DNA of 5,119 bases. Origin: an uncultured Chlorobiales bacterium (lineage in GTDB: Bacteria; Bacteroidota; Chlorobiia; Chlorobiales; Chlorobiaceae). Under the pieces are notes generated by a model. That model did not search any database and was not told the DNA's origin. It saw only the letters and a program-made list of their open reading frames with translations. Of the stretch, positions 1 through 5,067 are shown piece by piece. The translations under genes and the position numbers were made by a program. The DNA is taken from positions 1-5,119 of the forward strand of contig CAIUQW010000132.1 of NCBI GenBank assembly GCA_903901395.1. Reading direction: 5' to 3'. Numbering within the stretch: the stretch's first letter is position 1; each line of letters opens with the position of its first letter.

Positions 1-770
1 AGGTCGCAGATCGCCTCGGCCCGCTTGATGTTGGTCAGGAAGTTGGCGTCCCATATCTTCAGCAGCTTCTTTTTTTGAGGATCATGCAAGAGCGCAATCT
101 CCTCGACGACATTCTCCGCACTCCGTCCCCGCCACTGCTTGTGCATTTTGTCGTTGGCGCAGAAGGAGCACTTCCACGGGCAACCGCGAGAGGTGTAGAT
201 GGTCTCGATGGTGTAATCCTCGCTCTTTTCGCCAAAACGCTCGGGCCGGATCGAACGGAGCGGAAAGCGGATCGAATCGACATCCATGATCAACTCGCGC
301 GGCTCCGTATAGACATACTCGCCCTTCTCCTTCCATGCCAGGCCCTTGATGCTGCGCGACGGCCCGTTCTGCACCAGTTCGCGGAAGGTCGCCTCGCCCT
401 CGCCGATCACCACCAGATCGACGCAGCCGAGATCGAGCGCCTCCTCAGGCCGTGCCGTTGGATGAAAGCCGCCCATCACCACCGTGATGCCGTGCTTTTT
501 GGCGATCCGCGCCAGCCGCGCCGCATTGTTGAAAGCGCCGGTCATCGACGAAATCGCCACCATATCGAACGAGCGACGCTTCAGCAGCTGCTCGAAGCTT
601 TCGAAAATCCCGTCATTGTAATAATTCTCGGGAATGGCCATGCTTTCAACGATATCCTCCACCGCCGCCGCGAGATAGCCTATGCCGATACAATCGGTGA
701 TAAAGCGCGGAAACGGCGTGGTGACCGCTTGCGGAGCCTCGACGAAGCAGATGTTGTTGTAGAATGCCAT
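1..770 (-). CDS. B12-binding-type radical SAM protein, N-terminal part (cut by window edge)
   Basis: The minus-strand frame is open from ATG at 770 to the left edge: 256 full codons plus 2 bases, so the C-terminal part is missing. Residues about 5-135 look like the Rossmann-type cobalamin-binding domain that precedes many radical SAM cores, with [12 protein letters not shown] (99-110) and [10 protein letters not shown] (120-129). A classical DxHxxG cobalamin-ligand motif is not visible, as in several members of this class. The radical SAM core begins at [12 protein letters not shown], with C197, C201 and C204 forming the CxxxCxxC that binds the SAM-ligated [4Fe-4S] cluster. Known relatives include BchE, BchQ/BchR, HpnP and HpnJ, acting on tetrapyrroles, hopanoids or unactivated carbons; the visible part does not decide among them. 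The start is fixed: an in-frame TGA lies at 789-791 and no other start codon falls between. The Shine-Dalgarno match is weak. It is transcribed leftward, away from all other genes here. Confidence 0.9.
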   Translation of the reverse strand, partial: MAFYNNICFVEAPQAVTTPFPRFITDCIGIGYLAAAVEDIVESMAIPENYYNDGIFESFEQLLKRRSFDMVAISSMTGAFNNAARLARIAKKHGITVVMGGFHPTARPEEALDLGCVDLVVIGEGEATFRELVQNGPSRSIKGLAWKEKGEYVYTEPRELIMDVDSIRFPLRSIRPERFGEKSEDYTIETIYTSRGCPWKCSFCANDKMHKQWRGRSAENVVEEIALLHDPQKKKLLKIWDANFLTNIKRAEAICD

Positions 771-798
771 AGCAGGATGCGCGCCAGCTCAGGTTCAG

Positions 799-827
799 AT
801 TATAAAGGAAGGGAATGGAATATCACA
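799..827 (-). promoter_or_regulatory. Candidate promoter for the B12-type radical SAM gene
   Basis: On the minus strand a perfect TATAAT lies at 804-799, 28 bp upstream of the ATG at 770. That would place transcription start near 792 and give a leader of about 20 nt. The hexamer 17 bp further upstream, TGTGAT (827-822), matches TTGACA poorly. The call therefore rests on the -10 box and its position. Confidence 0.35.
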
Positions 828-1200
828 GCGCCGATCCGCCGTCGGGCGGAATCATCGTGAAAAAAAGAATATACGTGATTTGTGTGAAAAACGAGGCTTT
901 TCCGGCAACAATCCCCACAGAAATAGAGGCTTAATGGCATCGATTTTGAAGTGCAGTGTGTCGATAGATTTGCAATCGAAGATCGCGTTGCAGGATGCCG
1001 CGATGGTCAACATGAGTCGTTCGGGATACGCCAATTCTGGCGAATGCGTTTCGGAAGCCTGGCAAACGTAGCAGGCTTTGCGGGAACAGCAATTCCCTGG
1101 TCTTTCAGTGCCAGCCTTTTTTTAACCTTATTTAAATCCAGTCGTTACGGTTAGCGTATTTATTGAACTTGAGCAAATCCTCATTCATTCGTCATCGGTC

Positions 1201-1220
1201 ATCAGGGAAAATCAGGGAAT
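1201..1220. repeat. Two tandem copies of a 10-mer, ATCAGGGAAW
   Basis: ATCAGGGAAA (1201-1210) is followed directly by ATCAGGGAAT (1211-1220). The 10-bp period is about one helical turn, which would suit a pair of protein-binding sites, but two copies can also arise by slippage. Confidence 0.5.
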
Positions 1221-1226
1221 AACCTT

Positions 1227-1255
1227 TAAAGTTTTTTTACGGCTTTGAAACTTTA
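1227..1255. repeat. AT-rich inverted repeat TAAAGTTT / AAACTTTA
   Basis: TAAAGTTT (1227-1234) is exactly complementary to AAACTTTA (1248-1255), separated by 13 nt. The stem is almost all A-T pairs, so a DNA operator is likelier than a stable RNA hairpin. It lies about 150 bp upstream of the small ORFs at 1409 and 1572. Confidence 0.35.
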
Positions 1256-1408
1256 TTATACAAAGTACGTGTTATTTCAGAGACCGCAACTGCGAGCGAG
1301 CACGAGAAAAGCCCTCTTTATATACGCCAATAATTTTTCATGATTCTTGGTGGCTGATTTGCGCTGACCTCATGCCTGAATGGTTCGACGAAACAAGACT
1401 GACTAACG

Positions 1409-1660
1409 ATGGATGATTGCAAAACAAAAAAAAATGTGATGGAAAACCAGGCGAGTGATTTGCGGAGAGCACTTACCGAGCTGATCGAGAGCCTTCCGGC
1501 AGACATTTGCATTCCGCCGACGGTAGCATCAATGCTTATCAAGTGGTCAATACAGCTAAAAGGCGTCACCTATGGAAAACGTTTTAACCGTAATAATGAT
1601 CGGTATCGGCGCTGTTCTGCTGTTAGTGTTTCAGGGAATGGTGCTTGCCTCCCTGAATAA
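1409..1660 (+). CDS. Possible small protein of unknown function (83 aa)
   Basis: ATG at 1409, with an in-frame alternative at 1439 (codon 11). Residues about 15-50 are protein-like, with an amphipathic stretch SDLRRALTELIESLP followed by PPTVASMLIKWSIQL. The last 30 or so residues are basic and polar, read through the membrane-protein gene starting at 1572 in another frame, and look like out-of-frame translation. The ORFs overlap by 89 nt, which is a lot for two real genes. No Shine-Dalgarno sequence is seen before either start. A nine-A run at 1426-1434 is prone to slippage and indel error. If real, the product would be a small soluble protein translated just ahead of the membrane protein. 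No family recognised. Confidence 0.3.
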   Translation: MDDCKTKKNVMENQASDLRRALTELIESLPADICIPPTVASMLIKWSIQLKGVTYGKRFNRNNDRYRRCSAVSVSGNGACLPE

Positions 1661-1787
1661 AGAGGGTGATCAGGCCGAACCCAAGCCAGGAACCAGGCAT
1701 CGCAGAAGTATAATTGACACTGTAAAAAGAATAGCATCAAAAAGATTCGTAGAGTGGCGTCGCTGCAAGCATGAGATTCGAGCGTAA
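1572..1787 (+). CDS. Small single-pass membrane protein, unknown function (71 aa)
   Basis: The start is well defined: an in-frame TAA lies at 1557-1559 and AAAAGG (1558-1563) sits 8 nt before ATG 1572. Residues about 4-27 form one strongly hydrophobic helix (VLTVIMIGIGAVLLLVF...). Residues 28-71 are hydrophilic and very basic, including TRHRRS, VKRIASKRF and EWRRCKH. By the positive-inside rule this gives a short periplasmic N-terminus, one membrane anchor and a cytoplasmic basic tail that might touch nucleic acid, phospholipid or a partner protein. There is no signal-peptidase or lipobox motif. Base composition is less GC-rich than the large genes nearby, consistent with an accessory gene. 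It overlaps the uncertain ORF upstream and could be translationally coupled to it. I do not recognise a family. Confidence 0.45.
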   Translation: MENVLTVIMIGIGAVLLLVFQGMVLASLNKEGDQAEPKPGTRHRRSIIDTVKRIASKRFVEWRRCKHEIRA

Positions 1788-2198
1788 ATACGAAGGTTAT
1801 TCAGATATTACCTCAGTATGAACGTCGCCCGTTGCACTGAAATGTCATGCTTTTTGTCGATCCGCAAAGATGGCGTTGAGGAGGTCGAATTTTCTTCCTT
1901 TTTCTAAAAAATCACGAATATCAAAGCATACGGCATGGCACGTGGATAATCAAAGATGACAATATATTTGGTACATAGTGATACAATTTGCCGTTGGCCG
2001 TGGCATGCTGATTCTCGTTTCCCCACCGATAATTCTGACCCCGTTTTTCAGGAACAACAACGGATGCTCTCAGTGATGACATTCGTCAGTCTGGCGTCAC
2101 AGCATATCCCGGTGCTCCTGGGATGGCGGATTCTGAGTTGAATCCGCCATCCCAGGAGCACCGGGATCGTAAAGCGTTTTCGCATGGAGGACGTTCTG
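1788..2198. other. 411-bp intergenic stretch, no supported gene apart from the large hairpin
   Basis: Between the small membrane protein and the 3' end of the PEP-CTERM gene I find no coding sequence I can support. Plus-strand frames at 1956-2141 and 2123-2317 run through the long inverted repeat, and the second also runs antisense into the PEP-CTERM gene. Neither has a recognisable domain. The composition is mixed, with an A/T-rich patch near 1890-1990. The 28-bp inverted repeat at 2106-2167 is the only strong structure. Confidence 0.5.
2106..2167. repeat. Perfect 28-bp inverted repeat with a 6-nt loop
   Basis: Bases 2106-2133 are exactly complementary to 2140-2167, leaving TGAGTT as loop. 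The stem is GC-rich and uninterrupted, so RNA from either strand would fold very stably. It begins 31 nt beyond the stop codon of the minus-strand PEP-CTERM gene, where it could end transcription or protect the 3' end of that mRNA. No U-run follows the stem in either direction, so it is not a textbook intrinsic terminator. A copy of a dispersed REP-like palindromic element is the main alternative. Confidence 0.9.
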
Positions 2199-2849
2199 TT
2201 ACTTCACCGTTTCTGTCAGCTTGCGAGTGCGGCGCAGGTTGCCGAGCATCAGCAATGAACCTACGCCGACGAGCGCCAGCGTGTTGGGTTCGGGTATTGC
2301 GCCAACAGCACCATTGAATGTGTAATCGTTGATGCTGAACGTGCCAGCTCCGCCTGTGGCTGAATAACCATAAAGTCGAAACTCGACAGGCGCCGTGAGG
2401 TGCTGGAACGGCGGAGCGGTCAGAGAGATCGTCGTACCTGTTGCCGTTGGCGATCCGATGTCTGCTGTAAATGCATCCACGCTCGATCTCAGCGCAAAAG
2501 CTGTCGGTCCAGTGCCTGATGCTGTGCCGGTGTAGACGAAGTTGTCGAAGTTGATCTCGTAACCATCATTTGCATCGAGGGTGAAGGTGAAATAATCGGT
2601 TGCGTCGAACGTTCCGGTCGACCAACTTCTCGCGCTGTAACGATCTGCGGCACTGCTTGCCCCAAGGCCCGCGCCGCGCCCGATTCCAGATGCCGTGATG
2701 TTTGCGTTTCCGGAAATCCCGGTAGCATAAGGATTTCCAAGGCTTGGGTCTGTACCGGTGATCGAGTTCGTGCTGATGATGGCCGCACTTGCGCCTGTCC
2801 ATGCGAAAGTAGTGAACAAGCTTCCGATAAGAAAAGCTGTCGCTTTCAT
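2199..2849 (-). CDS. PEP-CTERM sorting domain-containing secreted protein (216 aa)
   Basis: The start chosen is ATG at 2849, because GGAGA sits 6 nt upstream and the reading then opens with a good Sec signal peptide: MKATAFLIG, hydrophobic core, and probable cleavage after ASA or ASAA near residue 22. An in-frame extension to 2918 would bury the signal behind 23 charged and polar residues. The mature region (about 24-180) is rich in Ser, Thr, Gly and Ala with alternating beta-like patterns (DYFTFTLDANDGYEINFDNFVYTG) and no cysteine, typical of exported beta-rich proteins. The end carries the sorting signal: IPEP (185-188), a hydrophobic helix (about 189-203) and a basic RRTRK tail (206-210). 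In this family an exosortase recognises the PEP-helix-basic signal and delivers the protein to the outer surface, usually in exopolysaccharide-producing bacteria. No exosortase is in the window. The gene stands alone, divergent from the radical SAM operon. The substrate or structural role cannot be read from sequence. Confidence 0.92.
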   Translation of the reverse strand: MKATAFLIGSLFTTFAWTGASAAIISTNSITGTDPSLGNPYATGISGNANITASGIGRGAGLGASSAADRYSARSWSTGTFDATDYFTFTLDANDGYEINFDNFVYTGTASGTGPTAFALRSSVDAFTADIGSPTATGTTISLTAPPFQHLTAPVEFRLYGYSATGGAGTFSINDYTFNGAVGAIPEPNTLALVGVGSLLMLGNLRRTRKLTETVK

Positions 2850-2855
2850 GATTTT

Positions 2856-2860
2856 TCTCC
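2856..2860 (-). promoter_or_regulatory. Ribosome binding site that fixes the PEP-CTERM start
   Basis: GGAGA on the minus strand (2860-2856), 6 nt before the ATG at 2849. It decides for this start over the upstream in-frame one at 2918. Confidence 0.75.
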
Positions 2861-2870
2861 GTTTGGTTTT

Positions 2871-2884
2871 AAGGGGTAAGGGGT
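2871..2884. repeat. Tandem AAGGGGT x2 in the PEP-CTERM leader
   Basis: AAGGGGT occurs twice in direct succession (2871-2877, 2878-2884). In the PEP-CTERM mRNA this reads as two ACCCCUU units just upstream of the ribosome binding site. It could be chance or a slippage-prone site; a function is not evident. Confidence 0.4.
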
Positions 2885-3014
2885 AACCGCACGTGAAAGA
2901 GTATGTAGAAAAGAACATAAAACAACAATATTAATGTAGTAATATCCGTTATCAGTACCAAGAGCTTATTGGGTAAGTCGAAACCTCGTTCTGAAAAATA
3001 TCGTGCAATTTTCA

Positions 3015-3033
3015 TGACAGCACGCTTCTGTCA
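3015..3033. promoter_or_regulatory. Dyad TGACAG-N7-CTGTCA ahead of the radical SAM operon
   Basis: TGACAG (3015-3020) and CTGTCA (3028-3033) are exact inverted copies around a 7-nt centre, about 100 bp upstream of the ATG at 3132. A 19-bp dyad of this shape fits a homodimeric regulator site or a small leader hairpin. A second small dyad, AGGAA-CCTTT-TTCCT (3046-3060), follows it. Possible promoter elements lie downstream (TTTAAT at 3074-3079, TTTACA at 3085-3090), but neither has a good partner hexamer. The rest of the 282-bp divergent region 2850-3131 shows no gene. Confidence 0.35.
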
Positions 3034-3131
3034 GCCATGTTCCCAAGGAACCTTTTTCCTCATTAACGACCTTTTTAATCAAGGTTTACAGTTATTTCAA
3101 CAGCATCAATTCATCCTGAATAGAGAATCAT

Positions 3132-4211
3132 ATGGCGGTTTGTATCAACGATCATCTGAAGCGCTATGGTGGGTTGGCTGCCGGGCGGGAGGAGGAGCAG
3201 AAGCGTTACTTCGCTGAGCGGCGTCTCTATGCGCTGCAAATCGAGACCACCGATGCCTGCCAGCAGGGTTGCATCTACTGTTACGCCGGTTCTACTCCCC
3301 GCGAGCGCCACGGCCTCTCCTCGGATGAAATCCGCGGTCTGCTCGATGACGCGGCGGCGCTGGAAATCCGCGCCATCGACTGGCTGGGCGGCGACCCGCT
3401 TCTCCGCCGGGACTGGTACGAACTGATGCAGTACGCTCGTTCACTGGGCCTCGTCAACAATGTCTGGACGAGCGGGCTGCCGCTGAAAAACAAGGAGGTC
3501 GCCGCCCGCGTGCATGAAGTGACCGAAGGCGGATTCGTCTCGGTGCATGTCGATTCGATCACGCCGGAGGTGTATGCCCGGCTCCATCGAGGCGGCAACG
3601 CGCATTTCATCGAAGCCATCGTCAAAGGGGTGGACAATCTGCTCGCGCTTGGCAAGTCCCCGGATCACATGATCAACTGCATCACTTACACGGCCGAGCA
3701 GGGGCCGGAGGATGCCATCAAGACGATGCGATGGTGGTTCGAAACGAAAGGTTTGCGCACCTGCCTGACGATGTTCAATCCTGCCGGAATGGGCGCGGAG
3801 TGGCGGGCGTTCGAGCCGGGCCTCGACGAGGTGCAGCGGGTCTATACGGAGCGCGACCGCATCGATTTCGGCGGCGACAATATCTCCATCTCGGCGATGG
3901 ATACCGACAAATATTACTGCGGCACGATGGCCACCGTGACCTTTACCGGCGACGTGACCCCCTGCTCGGTGATCCGCGACGGCGTAGCCAATATCCGCGA
4001 GACTCCGTTCAGGGAAATCATCGCCCGGCATCTCGACACGCTTGTCCACGCGAAGCTGCACGACGTGCGCAATCTGCCCGCGCCCTGCGATTCCTGCGTC
4101 AACAATTCTCACTGCTGGGGATGCCGTGCCAGCGCCTATCACTACAGCGGCGACGCGGATGGCCTCGATCCAAAATGCTGGCTGATCCGTTCGAACCAGC
4201 ATGAACAGTAA
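3132..4211 (+). CDS. Radical SAM/SPASM domain protein (359 aa)
   Basis: A full-length radical SAM enzyme that reductively cleaves S-adenosylmethionine to start radical chemistry. The core begins at ALQIETTDACQQGCIYCYAG, where C43, C47 and C50 form CxxxCxxC. WLGGDPL (84-90) is a GGDP version of the usual GGEP SAM-binding motif. The C-terminus is a complete SPASM domain: C263-x9-G-x4-C278, then C319-x2-C322-x5-C328-x2-C331, then C349. Seven cysteines usually ligate two auxiliary [4Fe-4S] clusters; C-x2-C in place of the common C-x3-C at 328-331 is a small deviation. SPASM relatives include sulfatase-maturing enzymes and RiPP maturases such as AlbA, PqqE and MftC, plus small-molecule enzymes. 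No RiPP-type N-terminal recognition (RRE) domain is apparent in the 30 residues before the core. ATG 3132 is preceded by a modest AGAG at 3122-3125. It is the first gene of an operon with the methyltransferase 27 bp downstream. Family is certain; the substrate is unknown. Confidence 0.95.
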   Translation: MAVCINDHLKRYGGLAAGREEEQKRYFAERRLYALQIETTDACQQGCIYCYAGSTPRERHGLSSDEIRGLLDDAAALEIRAIDWLGGDPLLRRDWYELMQYARSLGLVNNVWTSGLPLKNKEVAARVHEVTEGGFVSVHVDSITPEVYARLHRGGNAHFIEAIVKGVDNLLALGKSPDHMINCITYTAEQGPEDAIKTMRWWFETKGLRTCLTMFNPAGMGAEWRAFEPGLDEVQRVYTERDRIDFGGDNISISAMDTDKYYCGTMATVTFTGDVTPCSVIRDGVANIRETPFREIIARHLDTLVHAKLHDVRNLPAPCDSCVNNSHCWGCRASAYHYSGDADGLDPKCWLIRSNQHEQ

Positions 4212-4224
4212 CTCCAAAAATTAA

Positions 4225-4233
4225 AAGGAGGTG
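4225..4233 (+). promoter_or_regulatory. Strong Shine-Dalgarno for the methyltransferase
   Basis: AAGGAGGTG, with GGAGG 7 nt before ATG 4239, is near-perfect anti-16S complementarity. It is much stronger than the site before the radical SAM gene, suggesting more methyltransferase than radical SAM protein is made from the shared transcript. Confidence 0.85.
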
Positions 4234-4238
4234 CGCGT

Positions 4239-5030
4239 ATGACCAGAAAACTCGATGTAACCATCGGCAACGTCAACGAGGTGTACGATGGCGCTGGCGG
4301 CATTCTCTGGGAGATGCTCATGGGCGAACAGATTCACGTCGGCGCGGAATCGGAAACTGACGTACTGGCGCGGAAGGCCGGGGTCGGCAGCGGGACGCAT
4401 CTGCTCGATGTGTGCAGCGCCCTCGGCGGCCCGGCGCGGTATCTTGCCAAAAACTACGATTGCCACGTTACCGGACTCGACGCCACGCAACGGATGCACG
4501 CGGAGGCAATTCGCCGCACAGAGGATGCCGCGTTGTCCGGCAAGCTCGACTTCGTGCTCGGCAACGCGCTCGACATGCCTTTTGCCGCGAACAGCTTCGA
4601 CGTGGTGTGGGGACAGGATGCGTGGTGCTACATCACCGACAAGCAGCGCCTCATCGGGGAGTGCGCCCGCGTGCTCAAGCCGGGCGGCCTGCTCGCCTTC
4701 ACCGACTGGCTGGAGACCGGGCCGATGACTGACGGCGAGTGGACAGCGCTGAACACCTTCATGGTGTTTCCCTATATGGAGACGCTTGAAGGATACGCCG
4801 CGCTCGCCGAACAAGCCGGATTGACGGTCGTCGAAAAGGAAGACCTCACGCCAGATTTCGCCGCTCATGTCCAGACGTATCTCGACATGGTGCGGAACGA
4901 CTTCCGTCAGGCGATTGTGGACAATTACGGGCAGGAGATGTACGACGCAGTCGAGCAAGGTATCACGCTCTGGCGCGACGCCTCGGCGGCAGGCAAGGTG
5001 GGACGCGGGAGAGTGATCGCCCGAAAGTAG
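4239..5030 (+). CDS. Class I SAM-dependent methyltransferase (263 aa)
   Basis: A soluble Rossmann-fold methyltransferase of the Methyltransf_11 type. Motif I is LLDVCSALGGPARYLA (55-70), with D57 and a glycine pair at 63-64; CSAL replaces the more usual GCG/GSG turn. D81 in VTGLDAT ends strand beta-2 and should bind the SAM ribose. GNALDMPF (108-115) is the adenine-side motif, FDVVWGQDAWCYI (120-132) is the strand beta-4 segment, and RVLKPGGLLAFTDW (144-157) is motif III. The C-terminal half and the ending GRGRVIARK resemble sarcosine/dimethylglycine and related small-molecule N-methyltransferases, including the DVxxxxGGPARYLA signature. It is translated from its own strong Shine-Dalgarno just behind the radical SAM gene, so a joint pathway is likely. 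Other options include methylation of a thiol cofactor such as bacillithiol or of a pigment precursor; nothing in the sequence decides. Family confident, substrate unknown. Confidence 0.93.
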   Translation: MTRKLDVTIGNVNEVYDGAGGILWEMLMGEQIHVGAESETDVLARKAGVGSGTHLLDVCSALGGPARYLAKNYDCHVTGLDATQRMHAEAIRRTEDAALSGKLDFVLGNALDMPFAANSFDVVWGQDAWCYITDKQRLIGECARVLKPGGLLAFTDWLETGPMTDGEWTALNTFMVFPYMETLEGYAALAEQAGLTVVEKEDLTPDFAAHVQTYLDMVRNDFRQAIVDNYGQEMYDAVEQGITLWRDASAAGKVGRGRVIARK

Positions 5031-5049
5031 TCAGAGCGTGATGACGTGA

Positions 5050-5067
5050 TGAGCGGTCAGCCGCTCA
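5050..5067. terminator. Small hairpin between convergent genes
   Basis: TGAGCGG (5050-5056) pairs perfectly with CCGCTCA (5061-5067) around TCAG, a 7-bp GC-rich stem 19 nt after the methyltransferase stop. Its loop contains the proposed TGA stop of the convergent minus-strand gene. No U-run follows on either strand, so termination is a guess from position. Confidence 0.35.

Larger units (their letters stand above)
771..1408. other. 638-bp AT-rich intergenic stretch without a convincing gene
   Basis: Short plus-strand reading frames exist at 880-1071 and 951-1154, overlapping each other, but neither has a clear ribosome binding site, a recognisable domain or the high GC3 of the genuine genes here. 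One contains NMSRSG, which resembles the second PilZ motif, but no upstream RxxxR partner is present. The stretch from about 1120 to 1350 is very rich in A and T, with homopolymer runs and two small repeats listed separately. It may be regulatory DNA or decayed former coding sequence. Confidence 0.5.

Noticed and set aside
75..860. Long plus-strand ORF (261 aa) across the left block
   Set aside because: It is antisense to the radical SAM gene, whose minus-strand frame shows CxxxCxxC and GGFHPT/GEGE motifs. The plus-strand translation is an Arg/His-rich shadow without domain character.
880..1154. Two overlapping short ORFs, one with a PilZ-like NMSRSG
   Set aside because: The RxxxR half of the PilZ motif is missing, the frames overlap each other, and there is no ribosome binding site.
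1318..1569. Minus-strand 83-aa ORF opposite the small plus-strand ORFs
   Set aside because: No ribosome binding site or recognisable pattern; the poly-A run on the plus strand becomes an FFF run here. Likely a shadow.
1956..2141. 61-aa plus-strand ORF ending inside the long inverted repeat
   Set aside because: Its C-terminus is encoded by one arm of the hairpin; no domain, no clear ribosome binding site and no coding bias.
2969..3217. Possible Cys-containing precursor peptide ahead of the radical SAM enzyme (with FCQPC)
   Set aside because: There is no ribosome binding site at the TTG or at the internal ATG at 3014, and its last third runs out of frame through the radical SAM coding sequence. 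It does not look like a leader-core peptide.
3132..4211. Assignment of the radical SAM gene as bciD (bacteriochlorophyll e C-7 formyl formation)
   Set aside because: The idea fits a green sulfur bacterium, but BciD is reported to carry a single [4Fe-4S] cluster, whereas this protein has a full seven-cysteine SPASM domain predicting auxiliary clusters. No pigment gene is visible alongside.
3441..4217. Minus-strand ORF of 258 aa under the radical SAM/SPASM gene
   Set aside because: It is an antisense shadow of a GC-rich gene. All expected motifs of a known family are in the plus-strand frame.
4221..4958. Minus-strand ORF of 245 aa under the methyltransferase
   Set aside because: Antisense shadow; the plus strand has the complete set of methyltransferase motifs and a perfect Shine-Dalgarno.
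4239..5030. Assignment of the methyltransferase as the N-methyl-bacillithiol enzyme or a quinone methyltransferase (UbiE/MenG)
   Set aside because: The shared fold motifs do not discriminate, no thiol- or quinone-pathway gene is nearby, and the motif I variant DVCSALGG is not specific enough.
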